Of a DNA stretch of 64,000 nt, positions 1-13,599 are shown piece after piece (the stretch's first letter is position 1; each line of letters begins with the position of its first letter). The notes below the pieces were generated by a model. The model was not told the DNA's origin. It worked only from the letters and a program-made list of their open reading frames with translations, and did no database searches. A program made the translations under genes and the position numbers. The stretch is from contig NC_072449.1 in NCBI RefSeq assembly GCF_027596085.1, positions 20,744,834 through 20,808,833 on the forward strand, written 5' to 3'. The DNA is from Anoplopoma fimbria. Taxonomy: Eukaryota > Chordata > Actinopteri > Perciformes > Anoplopomatidae.

Positions 1-316
1 CATGTTTTATCTCCCTTCTGTTCAATACATTTCATTCCGTTCTTCTTCTCGGGATTTCTCCAGTCTCTAAATGTCAAACCAATGAACGAGAAACAAAATC
101 CCCTTCCCCCCTCTCTCCTTCTGAAACAGATTGCATGTTCATTATGCTGTTAAAGTAGACAACCTTACTACTGCTACTACTACTTGGATAAATTAAAGCA
201 ATCGATTGCCTTGAAAAATAGTAAAAGTAACTGAAAACAGAATTTAAATAGTTGTGTGTGAGAGAAATTTACCTGAATGTTAACAGATTGGAAGTAACAA
301 TTCAACCTAATTATAC

Positions 317-773
317 TTAAACAGGCCCTATCATGCTATTTTCCGGGTGCATATTTTTATCTCAAGTTACAGTTACAACATGTTTACATGCGTTAACCGC
401 CTTGGTTTTCTCATCCTGGCTGTCCTGCAGCACCTCTTCTCACCCTCTCTTTGAAATGCTCCGTTAAAGCGCTTGCTCCTCCCTCCAGAAGGCATTCTCT
501 GATATGTTGTTTGAGGCCGGGCCAGACTAGCCGGAGAGTTTTAGGTGACTTCCGTAACATTGTGATCTCATAAAGTTACGGAAGTGAAGGAGAGAATTCA
601 ATGGAGCCGTATCAGGCAGCTCAGGAGCAGTGTTTCTGAGGGGGAGTGTAACTCCTTTGAGGCGAGGACTTCAGGTTTTACACTCTACGGACCTTTTACA
701 TGTACAAAAATATATACATATAACACATGAAAGAAGAGGGAAAAAGTGGAAAAGCATAATAGGGCCACTTTAA
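317..773 (-). mobile_element. Miniature DNA element with TTAA at both ends, copy 1
   Basis: The ends are imperfect inverted repeats: CAGGCCCTATCATGCTATTTTCC on the left side and AGTGGCCCTATTATGCTTTTCC read inward from the right, each flanked by TTAA. The body, read in reverse complement, matches the element at 2728-3279, including the block around CACTTCCGTAACTTTATGAG. Copy 1 lacks about 95 bp present in copy 2, in the part with two CCAATCA motifs. TTAA flanks would fit piggyBac-type insertion, but TTTAAA is present at one end so the exact target duplication is uncertain. No coding capacity is seen. Confidence 0.7.
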
Positions 774-877
774 AGTCTGCACTAAAATCCACTTTTCGCT
801 AATTATTCAAATTTAGCTTTTTAAGTTACAATTATTTCACATGCCCATTAAAGTAACGAATTAGAAGATGGCAAAGT

Positions 878-1310
878 ATGAGAGGCCGTTTAGGCCATAA
901 TTCATACGTGGTCTTACATACAATGACAGAATCTCACACAAACACTATACTCTTTCACACACATTACCATACCTTCTTAAATGTACTGTCATACTCTCCT
1001 TCATTTACTGTCATACTCTCATACATAAATGACTATTCTCTCTAACACACACAAAAACACTTAAATGCACCATCATACTCTAATACACACACTACTATTC
1101 TCTTTTATAGTTGTGTGCTTGAGAGTATAGTTGTGTGTGTGGGATAGTATAGTTGTGTGTGTGAGAGAGTATAGTTGTGTGTGTGAGAGAGTATGATTGT
1201 GCATGTAAAAGTGCATAGTAATATGTGTGAAAGAGTTTGGTGGTGTGCATGTGAGATTTTGACATTGTATGTAAGACCAAGTATGAATTATGGCCTGGAT
1301 GGCCTCTCAT
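878..1310. mobile_element. Palindromic (fold-back) element with tandem-repeat core
   Basis: The left arm (about 878-965) and right arm (about 1215-1310) are near-perfect inverted repeats. Both contain GGCCATAATTCATAC, GGTCTTACATACAATG, AATCTCACA and ACTCTTTCACACA in matching order, with outer ends ATGAGAGGCC / GGCCTCTCAT. The core between them is built of short tandem units rich in CATACTCT and, on the right side, units of TATAGTTGTGTGTGTGAGAG. The flanks may carry a 3-bp AGT duplication (875-877 and 1311-1313), which is weak evidence. No protein is encoded. Confidence 0.7.
1108..1200. repeat. Short tandem repeat (minisatellite-like) inside the palindromic element
   Basis: Three to four units of about 30 bp with the core TATAGTTGTGTGTGTGAGAG are repeated with small changes. 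They lie on the right half of the palindromic element, and the left half carries the complementary-type units (CATACTCTC...). Confidence 0.6.
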
Positions 1311-1326
1311 AGTAAAGCATGTAGTG

Positions 1327-2727
<1,401 letters not shown>

Positions 2728-3279
2728 TTAAAGTGGCCCTATTATGCTTTTCCACTTTTCCCCTCTTCTTTAGTGTGTTATATATATAGTTTTTACATGT
2801 AAAAGGTCCGTAGAGTGTAAAACCTGAAGTCCACCCCTAAAAGGAGTTACCCCCCCCTCAGAAACACTGCTCATGAGCTGCCTGAAACGGCTCCATTGAA
2901 TTCTCTCCTTCACTTCCGTAACTTTATGAGGTCACAATGTTACGGAAGTCACGTAAAACTATCTGGCTAGTTTGGCCCTCAAACAACAAAAGAGAGAGAC
3001 GGAGCTGAAACTCCAGAGGAAGAGTTTTTTGAAATGGGAAACGTTGACCAATCACAACAGAGCGGGCTAGCTGACCAATCAGGGCAGACTTTGCTTTCTG
3101 GAGGGAGGAGCAAGCACTACAACGGAGCATTTCACAGAGAGGGTGAGAAGAGGTGCTGCAGGAAAGCCAGGATGAGAAAAACAAGGCGGATTATGAGCAT
3201 TAACGCATGTAAACATGTTGTAACTGTAACTTGAGATAAAAATATGCACCTGGAAAATAGCATAATAGGGCCTGTTTAA
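2728..3279 (+). mobile_element. Miniature DNA element with TTAA at both ends, copy 2
   Basis: This is the longer copy of the element at 317-773, in opposite orientation. It starts TTAAAGTGGCCCTATTATGC and ends GCATAATAGGGCCTGTTTAA. The interior contains two CCAATCA boxes (near 3049 and 3075) and the segment GAAGTGAAGGAGAGAATTCA in reverse. It resembles a repeat widespread in teleosts. Superfamily assignment (piggyBac-like) is inferred only from the TTAA flanks. Confidence 0.72.
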
Positions 3280-5040
3280 GACATAGAGCAGGGTTTTTTG
3301 TTGTTAAATTTTAACAGAAGGTGGCGCCTGATCATGTAACATTCCAAAATGAGAAATCTACTGTTTGTGGATGACCAACTGCTTTTACATACAAAATGGC
3401 TAATAACAAATTAAAACAAACTAAATAGTGCTCAGTAAATTGAATAAATACCAACGCTATTGTTGCACTTGCAGATGCATGCCAGTTTCAAATGTTTTAC
3501 CTAAAATCAATATTCTTATCATGCCAAATAACCATCCTTTCTTCTAATTTTCATTAAAATCCAATCCAAACACTTTTAGCAACGAAACCTTTTATACCAA
3601 CAAACAAAAACAAGCTGGCTTAATGTGCACATGATCCATAATTTTACAAACTTCCTGATCAAAGTGATGAAACGATAAATATAGTGAAGAAAATAAATAC
3701 TTTGATGGGACTCACTGGGTTTAATCTCTTGGTTTGGTGGCCCATGATTCCTCTCTTCATCCCCCTACCCATTGTATATTCTGAAGAAAAATGCTTCATT
3801 CTTATGAGCTTTGATCAGCGAGTCGTATCTCGTATCCATCAACTGAATGACCCACTTATAGTTCAGAAATCTTCCATAGGAACTGTCTTCACAGTAAAGA
3901 TTGACACTTGGCAGCATGTGGTTAATCTGTCGTTGATTACCTCTGCAAAGCCCCAATCAATAAATTCCAGAGCTGAGATGATTCGTAATTGTATCATTCT
4001 ATTGCTCTTCATAGCACCCCCGCCCCCAATCAAACATTAATGATCACTTATGGCGGTGTTGCTGGGCAAGTAGAGATCAATGAGATAATGTGGTGGAGGT
4101 GGTGGTTGTGGGAGCAGAGAAGACAGAAAGGCACTCTTGGTATGAGAAAAACGATGAGAGAGATTAAGAATTGAAGACAAAAGAAAGATAGAAAGAAGCA
4201 TAGAAACAACCTGCGTTTTGCTGCTTTAATGCTAAATTCAGCCCAATACAACATACAGCACTTTGTTTTTTTATAAATGTAGTACATCATAACATGTGTT
4301 TAGGATTTACACTGTGATTTCATTGGAAATGTATATTATTTGCTATCCGAGCACCTCTTCAGGGCCTGTCAAATTGGTAACATTAAGATGTTAATCTTTT
4401 TTTCTATATTTGCATCTTCCATGAGAAAGAAAATGTACTGAACAGATTGTTTATGTCTGAGTTTTACCAGGTACATTTGCTCTCATTATTTCAGTAGTTT
4501 TTTTTCAGTAGTTTTTTTCATAGTTCATGTATATTGTTGGTGTGGATGTTTGCAGATGAATCACTTTGCAAAACATAAACTTAAAGCACTTAAAAATAAA
4601 AATATGTTTACATATTTACATATCATATTAACAACCAACAAGGCACAGCAAAACGTTTCCGTTCTCCCTGAATTTTTTTACACAGATGACTTGCTGTATG
4701 TCGGCTATACAATGCAAAACTTATAATAAGAGTGCAATGCTGGGGGTCCTACTCATGGCCCCCAGAAGAGTTTGATCGAGCCTTGTTTGCAATTATAATT
4801 ATCGTTGTCTGTGTACGGTCTTCATTCCTGCATATTTTGACAAAACAAATGTATTTACATATGATTCTTGTAAAGCAAATTGAAACTGTAATTGAAAAAA
4901 AAAGGGAAGGGGGTAATGTATATATAGAAGACTGGAAAAAATCAGCAGCTTGTTGTCTGACGTAATCTGAAACACAATATTTAATTCAAGTGTCGTGAAA
5001 TTAAAAGGCTCAAGGAGACGAGGCAGAGGAAGAAAGATAT

Positions 5041-5076
<36 letters not shown>

Positions 5077-7247
5077 TAGAGGGTCCTAGATAAGCAAGCT
5101 AAATACAAAACAGCAGCTCACCTCTCTTTTTAATTACAAATATGTTGATAATGGGTTATTATCTTTGAAAGGAGAGGCCCTCGTGAGATCGAAATAGAAG
5201 AGGGTGTTTGCTGAGAGCGTCCTCTTCATAAAAAAGGGTCCCTGCGGCTCCAACAATTTGGACTAGATTTTCTGATCTGCATCCTATTAAACCAGATTTA
5301 TACTGTATTGCTGTCCAATAATGAAGCAAAGGAATACCCTTCAGAGCAGAGCTTGGATGCATTTAGGGTTTTATTAAACCTGGACGACTCCCCGCTATTT
5401 TGCTGGGCTATCCCAACAATGCAAAACAGTGACCCCCTGTGGATTATACTCGAACTTCACCCTGAAGCAAAGGCTGCTATCATTTGTTAACAGCTGCAGA
5501 TTCCAAAGCAAAATACAACTTTTTTTTTAAGTGACGCAGCATTCGTTTTGAATGGCTTTTCTAGGAACTTCATATATTAAAAGCCAAGCTCCAGATTCGA
5601 TTAATTAAGACTCAGCGTGCATTTAGTTCAAACTCAATCTTCTCCATCACATTCACACACGCACGTCACGTCCAGCATGTCACATGGACGTTATGTGTAT
5701 TATACACCTCAGAGCGTGTATGACATGATATGTCCCAGGTGTGAAAGGGCACATGTTTGACTTGACATGCCGCTGGCAGGTGATTAGCAGAGAGTCAGAC
5801 CTTGCTGCCCCCCCCCCCATCAGACATCATCATTGCACTGAAGGCTCCATCTCCATAATACATAATTATAAGAGTCATACGAATGTCCTTCACATGTCTG
5901 CAGGCATTTACAAAAGAATCCCAGAGCTGGAGTGCATACAAAATAAGGCTAATATTCTTTTTAGTCAATGTTGGTTGCAGTCACAAGAGAATGTAAATGC
6001 TGTAGCTTCTAAATCTAGACCCTCTCCACATAAGGTGGTGATGGAGTGGTGGGAGGTCACTAATGATTCTGTCAATCAATACCTTGGCTGGTGAGTCACA
6101 GCGAGTCTCCTTACATCCTGCCAGGGCTGTCACTCCACCCAGCCCACCTTAGACACAGTGGAGACCCAGCACACCCACACCTGAACCGCTACCTTCCAGT
6201 ACAATCTTTTTTAGGTGAGAGATTATGACAAGAGGGATAATGTCAATTGAATCGCAGCATCACTCCTGAGGAATGAGAAAGAGTCTAAACCCATGTGTAG
6301 GCTGTCTCTTCAATCAATTTGCGCCTAATGAATGAAGACCAATGATTAAAACATGTGAATTGTCTCCATGAGGCTTCACTAAACCTAAACTAATTCAAGG
6401 GAATCCTTAATCGCCTGACCTAGGCTTTTTGTATTGTCCCTGGTATTACAGTAACAGGATTGTCAAAGCATTGGCTGCAGTAACACCCACCCTCCAGTGA
6501 CGGAGTGGAGGGGGGTTAGCATTAATTTCCAAAGCCTTATGTTGCATTTGCATAATTACCATAAATCATCACAGGGATGTTCTGGTCAATGGTGGAAGAG
6601 AAGCGGGGAAAGGCCATTGGGAAATACCATTTCTTGGAAGGGTGTCAGAGTACAGTAGACTACTGGCTTGAAGGCTGGCATTGTGATGATTAAGAATAAT
6701 TGTGTCCTTGTTGACACAATGTCAGACTGAAGGCAAGGCATGTCCTTGTGTTTAGCAATATGAAGGTTTATACAGAATCTTTTCTCAACATTATATGCAG
6801 CATACTGTTTGTTTCTCTTTCAAAACAAGGATAGAGTGCCATATGCTGTACAGATTTAAAAGCCCTTTGAATGCAAAATTTGCGATATTTTGGCTATATG
6901 AAATAAAATACTTGATTTCACTTGACTTTGTATCAAAACTGAAGGGCTATTGCTTTATATAGCTTTTTTTTTAGAAAAGGTAGTTGTGCTTCCAGAATGG
7001 GATTCAGGGTGGAGTGCTAAACCAATGTGAGGACTAGAAATAAACTAATGTGTTTTTGAGCCTTCCTCAGAGCGTTCGCTCAGAGCTCCGTGCCCTAGCA
7101 GTTAAGAATATTTCTAGCTTAATGCTCTTTTGATGTGAGACAATTAAACAAGTGAAATGTTATTATTTTGTCCTCCCTGACTTTAAAATCTGGGTTGTGC
7201 TACCCTTTCAATTTCTTTTTTAAATGCTTTATATACTATGTTTTATA
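3280..7247. other. Intronic sequence, no gene seen
   Basis: Apart from the GA tract at 5039-5078 there is no recognised repeat. The stretch at 6540-6575 contains an octamer-like ATTTGCATAA, which alone does not show a regulatory role. Confidence 0.45.
5039..5078. repeat. (GA)n microsatellite
   Basis: About 40 bp of GA repeats with a GGGA interruption. Confidence 0.9.
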
Positions 7248-7625
7248 GGAACAGTGTTTATGTTTTAGTGGCATTTAGTGGTTTGTGGCAGGTTGCAACC
7301 AACGAAATACCCCTCAGCTCAGCGCTCCCTATCCAAGCATTTCGGAGAACGACAGTAGTGGCCGATTTAATTAGGTTTCACTTTCGTTTTACATGTTCAC
7401 AGTCTTGATAAAATATTGTCTTTGTATTGTTAAATATCTTAGTGCATATACAGTAACAAGCGTAGTTGCCGTCGACCCGAGTATCCTTCACTTCACCACA
7501 GCGGACTATCTGCTCGCGCTTTGTGTGTGTGTTTGGGTGATTATACGCTGATTAAAACATAATTATGAATATTATATATAAATATCTGCCAATAAGCCCG
7601 CCCCCTAAATGTTAAACACTGTCCC
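7248..7625 (+). mobile_element. Miniature inverted-repeat DNA element (GGAACAGTG ends)
   Basis: The left end GGAACAGTGTTTATGTTTTAG is an inverted repeat of the right end (CTAAATGTTAAACACTGTCCC). The 3' half contains GTGATTATACGCTGATTAAA and ATTATGAATATTATAT, which I recognise from an abundant teleost miniature element with GGAACAGTGT ends. A related copy is at about 60985-61995. A target duplication is not clear (TTTATA left, TTTAATA right). No coding sequence. Confidence 0.68.
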
Positions 7626-8737
7626 TTTAATATACATTGTGGATACATTTACCTTAAAATAAGCTCAACAACATTGAACAAAGACTAAAAACAGACAAAA
7701 AGTGCCATTAAAGTGTTTGAGTAGTTCAGCCTTGGTGAGCTGTCTTTGTCTACCTATCAGTGAACGGTGAACTGTGAGGTTAATGTTCAGTAAAGACAAC
7801 ATAATGGGGACATGGTGAGCCTGAGGGGGAAACATTCATACGATTACAATGCTGAGGCCTTAGTGCAATAACCATTCCACTGGGTTGATACTATATGTGA
7901 CCTTTCCTGCTTTCTTCAGTCTATAGCAATGAAAGGTTGGCTTGTACAGTGAATAGAAAAAAAAGTATGAGGAATAAAATGATGGAAGCTCAGTGACAGG
8001 GCAACCATTTGGACCCTGCTTTGGATTAGATGGGTGGAAATGAATTTGAGAGGTTAAATGCTTTGACTCAGTGTATAGGCTGTGCAGGCTGCTGGTTCAG
8101 TAATCTGCTGAATGCCTTGTGTAATGACAAATTTGAGTCAGTGGGTTATTTCAGGACAGCTCCAATAAGACTGAGAAGTTAACCTGGAGACCTGAATAGG
8201 AATGAAACATTGCTGAATGTCTCTAATCTCTGTGGAATCAACTCCTGCTTTATCTACCTGCACTGTACACAACAAGCAGGCGTACAGTCCCTGCACGGAC
8301 ATTCCCCAAACTTTGCCTATCTGTTATCTCCCCTGCCCGGCTTCCATAGCTGGTAATGCAGCTGCATGACCTGATAAAGCCAAGAGAACAGTAGGGGTGG
8401 GGGGTTTGCAAATGATAAAGAGACTGAAACAGAGAGTCAGAGCCACAACGAGAAACATGAAGAGAGGTTCTGAAGGAAGCCTTAGGAGAAAGAGACGAGA
8501 AAAAGAGAAAGGCATTAAATATGAAAGGCGGAGGCAAAAATAAACTATAACATGACACAAAAGAGAAGGAGGGGAACATTAAGAGAGCATTGATGGAGAG
8601 GGCAGAGAAGGAGAAACATGACAGCTGGCAGATGGGAGAGGCAGAGCTGCTCTGCTCGGCCCGACTCACTGCACCTTAGCAGCCAGATGGACTAAGCTGC
8701 CCCTGTGTGCCCTTCACCAGCCAACACACACATACTA

Positions 8738-8740
<3 letters not shown>

Positions 8741-8776
<36 letters not shown>
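8741..8776. repeat. (TA)n microsatellite
   Basis: About 18 TA units. Confidence 0.95.
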
Positions 8777-8778
<2 letters not shown>

Positions 8779-9534
8779 CAGGAAGACACATGTATGTTTT
8801 GCACACGTCAACAAAGTAAATACATATTTTGTACCTGCATTATACCATTGTTTACCTGACATAGCCATCTACTATTTTGACCCAGTTTTATGCATTAAGG
8901 TTAGATATTTGTAGGATTGTGAAACCCAGATATACTAAAAGAGGTGTAAAAGAAAAGTAGAAATTAAAAAAACAAAAAATGTCTGGTACCCTTTTTTTTA
9001 ACATATTCAAATACAGACAGCAGGCATCACATGACTAGAGTAATAATACTTTGGCGATATTGAGGTTGTTACTTATCAAAAAAATGACAACATGTTTGTC
9101 TGCTAAAATTGGTCCAGTCACTCCCAAGAAATGGCAAAAAAAAAAAGTGATGCAGGCTCTCCCTCTAGTGGCCACACTTGGCTACTACATCATAGATCAC
9201 AGTTCAGCACTAAGGCAATGGACAGCTCTCATATCCAAGATGCAGGCCACCAATATGCCAAGAAACAAGGCAGGAAACTAGACTTTATCCTGAAATTCAG
9301 GATTAAAACACCTCAAAGTTTTAACTATTAATAAAACAAACATCTTGTATGGGATAAGGTCTTTGCTGGATGTTTGTTTTCATTTTCATTTCTCAAGTAA
9401 TTTAGTGGCAATCCTGCTACAAAAATATTCAGCCAGTCCCCAAACACTATTGATTGATGTCTGGCTATAAAAAGACATCTATCATCTAGACAGTCTGAAA
9501 TTAAAGCTGTAGTGGTCTGTGTGTCCATGCGCCT

Positions 9535-9638
<104 letters not shown>

Positions 9639-10629
9639 GTAGGTGGTCTGCAGGCTGTGTGTTGATGCGGTGCAGTATTATGAAACAATAAAATGTAGAC
9701 AGCTGATTCATATCTGGGCATAAAAAAACCAGAGTTTTGTTAGGTTCCTCTTTAATGAAACCTATAATTTCTGCCTCCCTCTGTGGTGTTGCTATGGAGC
9801 AGAGGGATCGATCACGAAGAGAGATATCCAGCACTGCTCTATTTTGCAGGATTGCCATGGCAATGAGTGAGCTGAGATGCAACGTGAAAGATCGCTTACA
9901 CAGTAACGAGACGCATGTCAACTATATTTCAGGCATACACTGCTGAGAGCATCACAGCCATCCCGGCCTGAAAACACACAAGGATGAAAAAATAGCTTGC
10001 TTATAGAGAACAAACACACAAAGACCTGGTTACGTACTCTCATGCACACTATACACACGCAAGCTGGGTCAAGCACAAAAAAACAAAACAAACAAATGTA
10101 TTCACACACATGCTGCAGTGTCATGCAGTATGGTTTTGTCAAAGACTGATGTTAAAGGCACAAAGGTTATAAATTCAATCACTTTAGAGATGGCTGGCAC
10201 ATCATCCTGTCTCTTTTCTTGCGTGTGTGTATGTGCATCCATGAATGTATAGACCCTGCCTAGGTTGGATTTAGAATGTATCGCTGGGTCGACAGAAAAG
10301 AAAACGGTTAGAAATTCAAACAGGGTGGAGCTGTCACATCCACCAAACGTATTACTCTACAGAAAGGACAATAAAATAAAGAGAGAAAAAGGGATGGAGA
10401 GGGAAAGTGTATGAGACACTGTAATATAGTAGATATCATGTAGACTGTTGCAATCAATCAGGTAGAAAATGAAATAAAATCATGAACTTGTATGAGAGGA
10501 GATGCTGAGCCTCTACTGCCCCCACAGAGAGAGGATCTACAGCGTCAGCACATTCAACCAGTGAGCCAACGTCTGTTCTTCATCTTCCTTTCCTCTCTAC
10601 CGCTCTCCGTTATCTCCCTTGACCTTAGG

Positions 10630-10638
10630 CGCACGCGC

Positions 10639-10670
<32 letters not shown>

Positions 10671-10682
10671 TCTCTCTCGCTT
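10630..10682. repeat. (CA)n-(CT)n compound microsatellite
   Basis: A GCACGCGCACACGC lead-in is followed by about 14 CA units and then CT units. It lies 97 bp from a (GT)n array of opposite sense. Confidence 0.93.
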
Positions 10683-10777
10683 TCTCTCAGTGAAGATCAT
10701 CTTTTTCAGAAGATCTAAGCATTTCCTGGCAATCCCAAAGGATCTCAAACCCAAGCGCCGTTTACTATGTATATGTG

Positions 10778-10778
<1 letters not shown>

Positions 10779-10834
<56 letters not shown>
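10779..10834. repeat. (GT)n microsatellite
   Basis: About 28 GT units. With the CA array at 10630-10682 it forms an inverted dinucleotide pair. Confidence 0.97.
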
Positions 10835-10836
<2 letters not shown>

Positions 10837-11602
10837 GAATAAAGAATAGGCTGCCTCTTGACTTAATTCACAACCCTCTTGACCTGAATACTGACCTGTC
10901 AGCTGCTCACATCACACGTTACTGTAAAGCCACCGGCCCTGAAGGGAGCACACACTCCTTCCTGTTGCACACCACTCTGAATGCTCTTCACTCATAACCC
11001 ATCCGACTCCCCCTTTTATCCACAAGAATCCAAATCAAACAGCTTTTTTTTTTTCTGTAGCGATTGTGTAGACAAGTACCACCTAAGTGTGCTCATACAC
11101 AGAACTCTCCCAGCTGTCTCTGAGATTTAACCTGTCGGTTGACTTCAGGCCCGGGGATTAGTGGAGAAGTGTACACACACTTGCTATTCAGCTAGAAGGC
11201 GGCAGTCGACGTCAGTGTAGAATTGTAATGACCAGAACAGACGCAGTAGAGTAAATCCTGAGGATTTATTGCGGGGCTGGTTAAATGAGGGGAAGATGTG
11301 CTGAATGAGAATGGCCGTTCCACAGATTTCAATTCTCAGCGTGTTGCGGCTGTGAGAGTAAGTGTGCGGATGTCAAACCAAATCCTTGTATATTTACTCT
11401 CTGCTCCCAGAGAAGAGGCTGGTTGTGAGTCTACATACTGAAGAAATTAGCTGAGATATATTGCCACCTTCTGGGCAAGAATGGGACTGTACCCATATTC
11501 TCCTCAGGCAGTACAATACTCTTAACACCCCAGTAAAATCCAGTTAGAAATAACAGAAGCAGCCAACATTAGCAATCATTTCTATTAATCTGTGCAAAGA
11601 AT

Positions 11603-11605
<3 letters not shown>

Positions 11606-11682
<77 letters not shown>
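11606..11682. repeat. (CA)n microsatellite just 3' of the IQ exon
   Basis: About 38 CA units lie 71 bp beyond the donor of the IQ exon at 11754-11889, inside the following intron. In the minus-strand transcript this is a UG repeat. Confidence 0.97.
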
Positions 11683-11685
<3 letters not shown>

Positions 11686-11690
11686 CGTCA

Positions 11691-12518
<828 letters not shown>

Positions 12519-12575
12519 ATCAACACCTTGGTCTCAATGGGCGGCATGTTGTCTAGGTCCGTGGTCAGATGATTA
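12519..12575 (-). CDS. iqcj-schip1: Internal coding exon preceding the IQ exon, IQCJ-like
   Basis: The exon is 57 bp: a leading T, 18 codons (NHLTTDLDNMPPIETKVL) and a trailing AT. The acceptor is very strong on the minus strand (CCCCTTCCCTTTCTCAG|T) and the donor is GAT|GTGAGT. The leading T completes AG|T (Ser) from the 41-bp exon, and the trailing AT is completed by the T of the next exon to Ile. The join reads PPIETKVLI-IQRAWRD, which resembles the sequence I recall before the IQ motif of mammalian IQCJ (P-L/I-E-x-K-V). The intron to the IQ exon is 629 bp. It is shorter than the matching stretch of the human protein, so a further small exon may exist or the fish protein may be shorter here. 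Confidence 0.77.
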
Positions 12576-12765
12576 CTGAGAAAGGGAAGGGGTGTAGGAG
12601 GCAGTCAGAGGACAGACACAAGTCCAATCTCAGTCTGAGTTATCAGTAATTAAACAGCGATGACTTGGTCCCATCTTTAGGGAGATGGGCTCTTACAGCA
12701 GCACTAGAGCAGGCTGCGCATTCTGTCTCTGGATTGTGTTTATTCTGTGTCTGTGTCTGTGTTTG

Positions 12766-12794
12766 TGTATGTGTGTGTGTGTGTGTGTGTGTGT
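12766..12794. repeat. (GT)n tract beside a 5' splice site
   Basis: About 14 GT units, followed on the left by TGTCTG-type imperfect units (12746-12765). On the transcribed minus strand it is a CA repeat starting 8 nt inside the intron after the 41-bp exon. Confidence 0.95.
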
Positions 12795-12802
12795 AAACCC
12801 AC

Positions 12803-12843
12803 CTCTGCAGCTGGAAACCACTCTGGAGGCTCTTCAGCTGCTC
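12803..12843 (-). CDS. iqcj-schip1: Very small (41 bp) internal coding exon, IQCJ-like N-terminal segment
   Basis: The exon encodes EQLKSLQSGFQLQ plus two bases (AG) that are completed to Ser by the next exon. The minus-strand acceptor follows a long pyrimidine tract (CTGTCTCTATCTCAAACAG|GAG); the donor is AG|GTGGGT. EQLKSLQ resembles the EELKRLQ near the start of mammalian IQCJ as I recall it. The frame begins on a codon boundary, so the preceding exon must end in phase 0. The intron after it is only 227 bp and begins, eight bases in, with a CA repeat on the transcribed strand. The size and the flanking CA run make alternative splicing plausible. No initiation codon is present in the exon, so the start lies upstream. 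Confidence 0.68.
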
Positions 12844-13530
12844 CTGTTTGAGATAGAGACAGGAGGATAGACAAAAAGAGAGACAAAGAGACAGGAATAA
12901 GAAAGGAGTTGAGATCTCAGATATGTGGCTTTGGTGCAGACACAGAGAGAATAATAAGACAATATCTCCACTGAGTTTCTCTCTCTGTGAGCTCAAATAT
13001 GATTAGATGTTTGGCAGACGTGTGATCATTGTGCTGAGCTCAGGGACCCCTGCAGCAAGTGGTTTGGCAGGATTCTGGCTCAGTTAGTGGTTTTTCTTCT
13101 GAAGTTAGTGCAGCAATTTGCTGGTTCAGCATTTTTCAAGGCATCTGGCCCACAAGCACAACGAGAAAAAGTAAAACCTAGACAGACAGGCAAGGCAGAG
13201 ACAATAGAGCAGGACATAATTCACAAACCCTGGCACAGTTGTTGCACAGATGTGGCGGACACGTTGGAAATTAGAGCGATCAAACTTTACAGTTTCACTT
13301 AAATTACTTTATGCTCCATTCTACCCTCCTCGTCTGCTGCTCTCCTCCCCTCGGCTCCATCCTCGAGCTTTAATAGTGCCGTGTAATGAGGACAGGCCTG
13401 CCTCTACATAATTGAGCAGACTAATTCAATTACAAGGGAGCAACAAAGTTTAAGTGGAGCAGTTCTTCCTGATGAGCCAAGAGGGTCACATCGGGGCACT
13501 GAGTAGCTACAAGCTACATCACCGTGCATT

Positions 13531-13599
<69 letters not shown>

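Noticed and set aside
6540..6600. Conserved regulatory element suggested by an octamer-like ATTTGCATAA
   Set aside because: A single short motif in AT-rich DNA is weak; conservation could not be examined.
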